Positions 58,060-64,000 of a stretch of 64,000 bases of DNA are shown one piece after another. This stretch comes from Panicum virgatum (Eukaryota; Streptophyta; Magnoliopsida; Poales; Poaceae), in NCBI RefSeq assembly GCF_016808335.1, contig NC_053153.1:19541033-19605032 (forward strand), written 5' to 3'. The translations under genes and the position numbers were made by a program. The notes under the pieces are model-generated. The model ran no database searches. It had not been told where the DNA came from and worked only from the letters and a program-made list of their open reading frames with translations. The first letter of the stretch is position 1; every line of letters begins with the position of its first letter.

Positions 58060-61000
58060 ATGAACCCCTTCGGTGATAACGAGGACGCCAGGCAATACAT
58101 GTTGGACGCAATAAATGAAGATAAGAGGGCCAACACCACCCAGCCAATCGGTGAAGAAGATGCTCGGACAGCTGATTCCTTCCTGAATAGTACTGGAGAT
58201 GCCGATGAAGAAGATGATGACTTTGTGCCGCCGCCCAATCATCAGCAGCACGTTTCAGTACGAATCTTAATTATATATGCATGGTGACTTTGGTAGATTA
58301 GTTTTGCGATTAACATATATTTTCTGTAATTTAGTCGACCTCCGCATTGACTTCGTTGAGCCAATCAAAAGGGAGACGCCGGCCAACCAAGAAAATAGAG
58401 GGAAGACAGGTCGTCACAGAAGTGGACGCAGAGGGCTGTCCAAGTGCTCCAGAGGCTGCTAGCACAAAATTTGTCAACCAATGTGGAGTTATTGTTCGGG
58501 CAAGAATTCCGATCACCACAAGACTATGGAAATCGAGCAAACCAGAAGAACAGCAACACGCCGTGCCTCCACATCAGAAGGAAATGTTATGGACAGAACT
58601 CAAGGATATGTTCACTCATACTGAAGGAGTTGATCAAGAACTTGTGAAGAAATGTGCCTTGAAAAAGATAGCCCTTGTCTTTGCAACTTTCAAGAAGAAG
58701 TTGTACAACAAATACATCAAGAAGGATAAGGAGCCTAACTGGGACAATCTTCCTCAAGTTAAACTATACTGGGAGGAGTTCAAACAATACAAACTATTAG
58801 AGGAAGCCCAAGAAAAATCCCAACAGGCCAAGGCGAATGCAGCAAATAAGAAGTACAGCCACCACCTTGGGGCTGGCGGGTATAAGAAGGCAGTAAAAAA
58901 ATGGCAGAAGACGGAGCAGGACCTTATGGACAGAGGCATCAGTCCGGCGACTTGGGATTGGCCGGATAGATCCAAGTGGTGGTTATTTGCTAACGGCATG
59001 ACACTAAACCAGTTGGATGGAACTCTGGTCACAGCAATAGATGAGGCCCAACAAGGAACATTCTAGCCTCAAAGGGAGAATAATGAACTGACCAGAGCAT
59101 TAAAGAATCCGAAACACCCTGGACGAACCCGCGGCATCGGCGTGGTCCCATGGAAAGTTGCTTGGGCCGGAGATTCCTCTTACAAGACTCATCGAAAGAG
59201 CAAAGGCGAACAAGAAGAGAAACTCTGTGCCATACAAGAAGAAATGAACAGAAAGGTTGCGTCCTTGGAATCTCAGATGGACGCCAGGGTCAATGAGGCA
59301 GTGCAGCTAGCTCTGAGCCAAAGGGGCACTACTGGGTCGCACCCGGATGTTGTGATAAGCCTGGGCTCTCAGCCACGCAGCAGCTGTGCATCCACGGCGG
59401 CGCCTGACGTACAAGCTGATCAGCACCCCCAGATTGAGCCAACAGCGGTAGATGACCAGAAGTATCCAGTGGATGATATCACCATGCCGACAGCATTCGA
59501 GCTACATGTGCGAGCAAAGAATATATCCATTCATGTAGCATACGGGTCAACCCTGCCACTGAATCCTTATACTACAATTCATGGAAGGCCGATACCTCCT
59601 GGCTACACCTCCGTCACAGTTGAGCAAATTGTTGGAAACAATGAGAATCTTGAGCTCGACTTCTTTGGAGGGGATGGAGAGAAGACATTGGGAGATGCAC
59701 TGCACGGGGCCATTCTATGGCGCAAGGCCGACATCAAACTTACTGCAAGCACAACGGCTCCCGTGCAGACCAATCGCCCGTCTCCGCGGCCTCCCTCACC
59801 GCCATCCCCACAACCACCTCCCTCACCACCGTCTCCGCTGGGGCAAAGGGCCACGAGTACTCCTATTCCTCCTGCACCAAAAAAAGGAAAGAAAAAGACA
59901 TCATCCCTTCCAGTGGCTGGACCCTCAAAGAAGAAGCAGAAAACGGTCGAAAGAAAATTGACCTACGAGAAGACAACTGAGGAGTTGAAAGAGGAGACTG
60001 CTCGATATATAAAAGAACAGTTGAAGCCTAAAGTTCCCCCACCGAGGGAAAAAGTACCTCTAGAATTAGGGAAAAAGCTTCTTGCGAACCCAGACAACCC
60101 ACCAAAACCGAAAAGCTTACCCTCGGACTATGATCGTACTCTGACAAAGGCACACAAGATGAGAAATGTGAAGCAAAAATTTGGCAACACCATTCCTCAG
60201 CTTGGCACACAACAAAAAGAACTCGAGCCCCTCCGGGTGCCAGGGTTGCCAATCCTACACCCGATGGACGTACAACTCCAGGCGGACCTACAGGCGGTGA
60301 TATTTCTTTCTGAAACTGGATTAACGCTAGAGCAGGCAATGAGACAAGAGGAGGCAGATATCCCTGTCGCTCCCGTTCTTACTCCATTCGAGCATGGAAA
60401 ACTTTTTGTCACTGAGGAAGAGGAGAAAAGTCTAGGCACGCAGATGTTCAATTTGCATAGATGGTACCTGCGAATGTCGAATGACGAAGGGAAAATGTTT
60501 TTAGTCAAGTATCGTGACCATGATTTCTTCCGCGGGGAGGACGACTTCTGGGTGTACTTCGAAGATTTATATCACATTTACCATCGACAAGCCCTCGACA
60601 CCTCTATCATCACCATTTGGGTTCTGTAAGTATCACTTACCTCTACATTAATCCTTTTTGTTAACAAGAACGTAATTATCTGTGTGCATTATATAATTTC
60701 TATTATATCGTTTAGACAGGAGATTCAAAGAAGCCAAAAACATGGATGGCACCATCAGATCGGCTTCATGTCTCCGTTGCTAGTCAACCAGAAAATGCTC
60801 AACAAAAATTACAAGGACACGTGCTACAATATGTACGATTCGTTGACTAGACAAAATTACAAGTCCTATATATACATACCATACAACTATGAGTAAGTCT
60901 TGATCGACTCAATCCTCTGTTATATTTTTAAATAAATACTAAGTGGTCTAATGCATGTATGTATATATCCTTTCTATATCTGCAGTTATCATTGGATTTT

Positions 61001-61676
61001 ACTCATACTTTCTATAGAGACCGGCAGTTTTGTAGTGTTTGACTCAATGAGAAATCCAAAGTCCGCAATCCAACATATCATAGACCCCTTGAACAGGTAA
61101 GTTCAGTTTGCACAATCAAATGCTTTTTCTGTTAATAACAATTCTTGAATATCAAACACAACTTTGAGCGCAGGGTTTGGAAAAAATTTGTGAAAACGAA
61201 CAAAGGACGTGGTCATTGGAGCCCCGAACTGAATGTTAAATGGATTATCCGGTATGTTGATTCACAAAGATTTGTCTAGTTAAGTAATCCCAATTTTGTT
61301 CTAAATTGAGTAATTTATTTATTTATCCTTAAGTGTGCGAGACAAAAATAAGGAACTGATTGGTGCGGGTACTACTTATGCGACTTCTTGCACATCATGA
61401 CTCCATGCGGAAAGTCTATTAATGAGGACATAAGAGTACGTACAAACCATTCACTAGTACATTTTCATAATTATACTAACGCACATGATGTTAATATATC
61501 AGTTCTTTTTTCCTAAATAATAGATGTCTCAAATGGGGGATGAATGTTATTCTACCAATCGAATCAACGTCGTGTGCGAGCAGCTCGCCGGATTCATTTT
61601 GAACGAGATCCTGGATCCTAGAGGCGAGTTCTACCACGACGGTCACATCCATAGAGGACTTCCATCGACATCCTGA
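58060..61676 (+). pseudogene. CACTA-encoded protein: transposase-associated region fused to a Ulp1-like (C48) protease; two nonsense codons
   Basis: Exons: 58060-58257, 58335-60625, 60716-60892, 60986-61096, 61174-61251, about 61334-61435, 61524-61676. The long exon has a Transposase_24-like part (KEMLWTELKDMF, WDNLPQVKLYWEEF, YSHHLGAGGYKKAVKKWQ), then coiled-coil, proline-rich and lysine-rich stretches. The C-terminal exons form a Ulp1-type cysteine protease with the expected catalytic order: His in YHWILL, Asp in VVFDSM, Cys in WCGYYLCDF. TAG at 59064-59066 (likely CAG before) breaks the long exon, and TAA at 61349-61351 falls just before the catalytic Cys; the acceptor before that exon also seems one base out of phase. 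Such proteases remove SUMO-like modifiers; their role in CACTA elements is unknown. The gene has decayed far less than the transposase upstream. Confidence 0.82.
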
Positions 61677-62181
61677 GGGGCCCAGTAGTTGGACTACAAA
61701 CATGACTTGTACATTTGTAAATATTTCGAAACGTGATGCCTTGATATTTATATATTTGTAAATATATTAATTTACCTAATTAGCTTAATCGTATGCTCGC
61801 ATTTGACTTTTAGTTAGTTTCAAATATTCTGTGAAATCGAACACGTACGACCAACGAACGTATAGTACTGTAGAGCTCGAGTGCGCTTAGCAATTATAAA
61901 AGAATAAATAGTAATAAAAAAAAACAAAACTGAATTTGGGGAATATAGGGAGAAACCTCATTGACCAACCGGTACCAAAGGGGCTGCCAGTTTGCGTCAG
62001 CGTGGCAGCCTCTTTGGTACCGGTTGATATTTCCAACCGGTACCAATGGATGCCTAAGGCATTGGGTGAGAAACTCGGGGTCTTAGGGTGACGCCATTGG
62101 TCTCGGTTTGGGGGAACCGGTTGGAAAACCGGTGCCCAAGGCCGTTTCCAACCGGTTCCCATGGCATGTTTTCCAATAGTG

Positions 62182-62400
62182 TTTCGTTGTCCTACGTCTT
62201 CTTCAAGAGTGTCGAGCAGGTTGTTGGATAGTGGATGGTGGTCGGCTGGATCTAGCTCCATCTTCCTTTGGGGGCAAGGACCTTCAATGACGAGCTTAGA
62301 TCCAGGAGATGAGTGGTGGGGCGTGTCCTTGATCAATGGGCTATCACCAAGGGCGGCTTCTACTGCTGCGACCCTTTTGAAGCCACTGCGCGATGAGACT
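62182..62400. other. Flank of the CACTA element
   Basis: Probably the right half of the older unit interrupted at 50988. No gene recognised. Confidence 0.3.
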
Positions 62401-62409
62401 TTCCAACTC

Positions 62410-62790
62410 GGGAACGTATCTTGTGGAAACCGCAATCTTTGTGAAAATCCAAGCAAATCACGGCAAAAAAGTTATCTAAATTCACCCAAAAAATCACACA
62501 TGTAGATGATATAATGATACACAATCTTGTAAAATATCTTGTCCAATCTCGACTTGGTTTGTGAGATATGAAAATAACAAATTTCTAACAAATCATCTGG
62601 ACAACTTTCTAGCTTGAAATTTGTTATTTCTATATCTCACAAACGAAATTGAGTTTGGACAAGATATTTTACAAGATTGTGTATCATCATATCATCTACA
62701 TGTGTGATTTTCTAGTGAATTTAGACAAATTTCTTACCGTAGTTTGCACGGGTTTTCACGAAGATTGTGGTTTTCACCAGATATATTCGC
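62410..62790. mobile_element. Foldback Mutator-type MITE, 381 bp
   Basis: Two arms of about 175 bp are inverse copies of each other around a loop near 62587-62612. The shared core includes aatcacacatgtagatgat and tacacaatcttgtaaaatat. The ends (gggaacgtatct and inverse of agatatattcgc) are flanked by the perfect 9-bp duplication ttccaactc at 62401-62409 and 62791-62799, which indicates Mutator-type transposition. Confidence 0.9.
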
Positions 62791-62799
62791 TTCCAACTC

Positions 62800-64000
62800 A
62801 AGGAGGTGGCTCGCGGAGGACCTAGTGGCTTCGTTGTAATTTTGTTCTTTCTTAGAGTTCTTTATGAAGCTTGGTTGGTACAATACAAATGTCTCTGTAT
62901 TCTTAACGTATGTATCTGAGGATGGCTATGCTTGAAATCGAATAGACCTCGAATACTGTTTCTATGGTTGGCCAGGCGCACTCTAACTCATAGTCGACAA
63001 CTGATCAATTAGAGGGGCCCCACACCACGTGAATATGTTCCCCTCCCTCGGTGCCTCTCTCTCTTCCCATTTCCTTCCCCTCTGTCTTCTCTCTTCTTTT
63101 CATCCGAAACTGTTGTCCACTCCAGGGCGAGCGGCGCAGCAGGCAGGCACGACGCGGCGGTGGGATCCGCCCCTCAAGGGAGCGGCGCGACAGGGGAGGC
63201 GTGATGGCGGCTGCAGGAACCTCCCCTGGGCGCTCGCTCCCGGCGGCGTCGACAGTGAGCTGTAGTGTTTTTTTGTTTTTTGTTCTTTTTGTTTTTTGGA
63301 TGCAAATTGTTTTTACAAAACTTTTTTTCAATTATTTTCTCAAACTTTTTTATTTCAAACTTTTTGTCATCAAATTTTTACACTTTGCTATCATCAAACT
63401 TTTCAAAAAAAAAATTCCCAAACTTTTTTTTAATCTACATCTGGATGCAAAAGTTTTTCTTCAAATTTTTTCGAATTATTCTGAAATTTCTCAGTTTCAA
63501 ATTTTTCCTCATCAATTTTTTTCTTTTTCTCCCTTCAAAATATTTTCCTTGAAAATTTCCTTAAATTTTTTTCTGTCACAAAATAATAAAATAATACTAA
63601 AAAATAGTTGGTCGGAAATCGACCGTACGGAACTCTTCACAGTCGTCCGTAAATTAGAATACCCACGCCTGTTTTTTTTCGATCAGAATAGTAGACCCGG
63701 CCCGTTGGTTGAATGGTTTCAGTGTATGCTGCGCCGCTGCGAGAAATTTTGATATTTGACACTAAGTTCGCAAGCCTCACGTGATATAACATCAGGTTCT
63801 CAAGCCTTTCAGAATATAACACCGGGACTATGAATTGTTTCGATTCTTGACATTTTCACTATTTTCATCCTATTTGTAAATTTCTTAATCCTTTTTTAAT
63901 TTAGCAGCCTATGTCAAATGACCATTGTACCCTTGTTTTTATCTCATCCATCGAAATGAATCTTAGATTTCTCATGATTGGATCGGATTGCTCTTCTTCT
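62800..64000. other. Right edge, no gene recognised
   Basis: 63010-63260 is pyrimidine-rich then GC-rich and could be a 5' UTR or first-exon fragment. 63270-63600 is strongly T-rich with repeated (a/c)aaacttttt motifs. The rest is AT-rich intergenic sequence. Confidence 0.4.

Larger units (their letters stand above)
50989..62181 (+). mobile_element. Large CACTA (En/Spm) element, 11.2 kb, decayed
   Basis: Starts CACTACTAAACAACGGGCC and ends with the inverse of CACTATTGGAAAACATGCC; the flanking trinucleotides are tct and ttt, a one-base mismatch. Subterminal repeats built on accggtt / ggtacc / ggcaccggt fill 51000-51330 and 61955-62165. Two plus-strand genes follow each other: a TNP2-type transposase (51828-55049) and a second gene joining a transposase-associated region to a Ulp1-like protease (58060-61676). 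Both are damaged. Between them lie satellites, a tRNA-like segment and another block of ACCGGT repeats. Confidence 0.88.

Noticed and set aside
1..64000. CRISPR arrays, operons, rRNA or bacterial features
   Set aside because: None seen; the tandem repeats here have no spacer pattern and the gene structures are eukaryotic.

Overview
The window is nuclear DNA from a monocot, almost certainly a grass (Poaceae, probably panicoid). The evidence is GC-rich first exons, long AT-rich introns with GT-AG borders, grass-type MITEs (Stowaway, Tourist), CACTA, MULE and hAT transposons, and plant-only gene families. The species cannot be named from sequence alone.

Host genes, left to right: an S-domain receptor-like kinase, ectodomain exon only (minus, 901-2308, continuing off the left edge); a secreted glycine-rich protein (minus, about 12955-13608); a TDP2-like tyrosyl-DNA phosphodiesterase with broken frames (plus, about 24495-29085); a dirigent protein (plus, 30030-30653); a complete 24-exon full-size ABCG/PDR transporter (plus, 31397-44461); a SAUR-type small auxin-responsive protein (plus, 46050-46358); and a plastid ribosomal protein S5 precursor (minus, 46683-49407). 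They have unrelated roles and show no sign of forming a cluster.

Most of the rest is mobile DNA, and many elements can be delimited to the base by their target-site duplications (TSDs). They are: a 6.7 kb MULE (5083-11814, 9-bp TSD) carrying a MuDR-type transposase and, 43 nt downstream on the same strand, a plant mobile domain (PMD) gene; a 3.0 kb non-autonomous CACTA (14939-17969, TSD aga); a solo LTR (19033-21418, TSD gggcg) with a second LTR nested in it; Tourist and Stowaway MITEs; a hAT-like element with a nested Stowaway in intron 1 of the TDP2-like gene; two strongly 5'-truncated LINE insertions with 15- and 19-bp TSDs; a 556-bp hAT MITE (8-bp TSD); an 11.2 kb CACTA (50989-62181) with a decayed TNP2 transposase and a second gene joining a transposase-associated region to a Ulp1-like protease; and a 381-bp foldback Mutator-type MITE (9-bp TSD) at 62410-62790.

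The most interesting system is the MULE. Its ends look fresh and its two genes are nearly intact, each carrying one in-frame nonsense codon. It links a transposase to a PMD protein, a family whose Arabidopsis members MAIN and MAIL1 act in transposon silencing. The large CACTA is also notable: it repeats its end-type ACCGGT motifs in front of its second gene, next to a tRNA-like A-box/B-box sequence.
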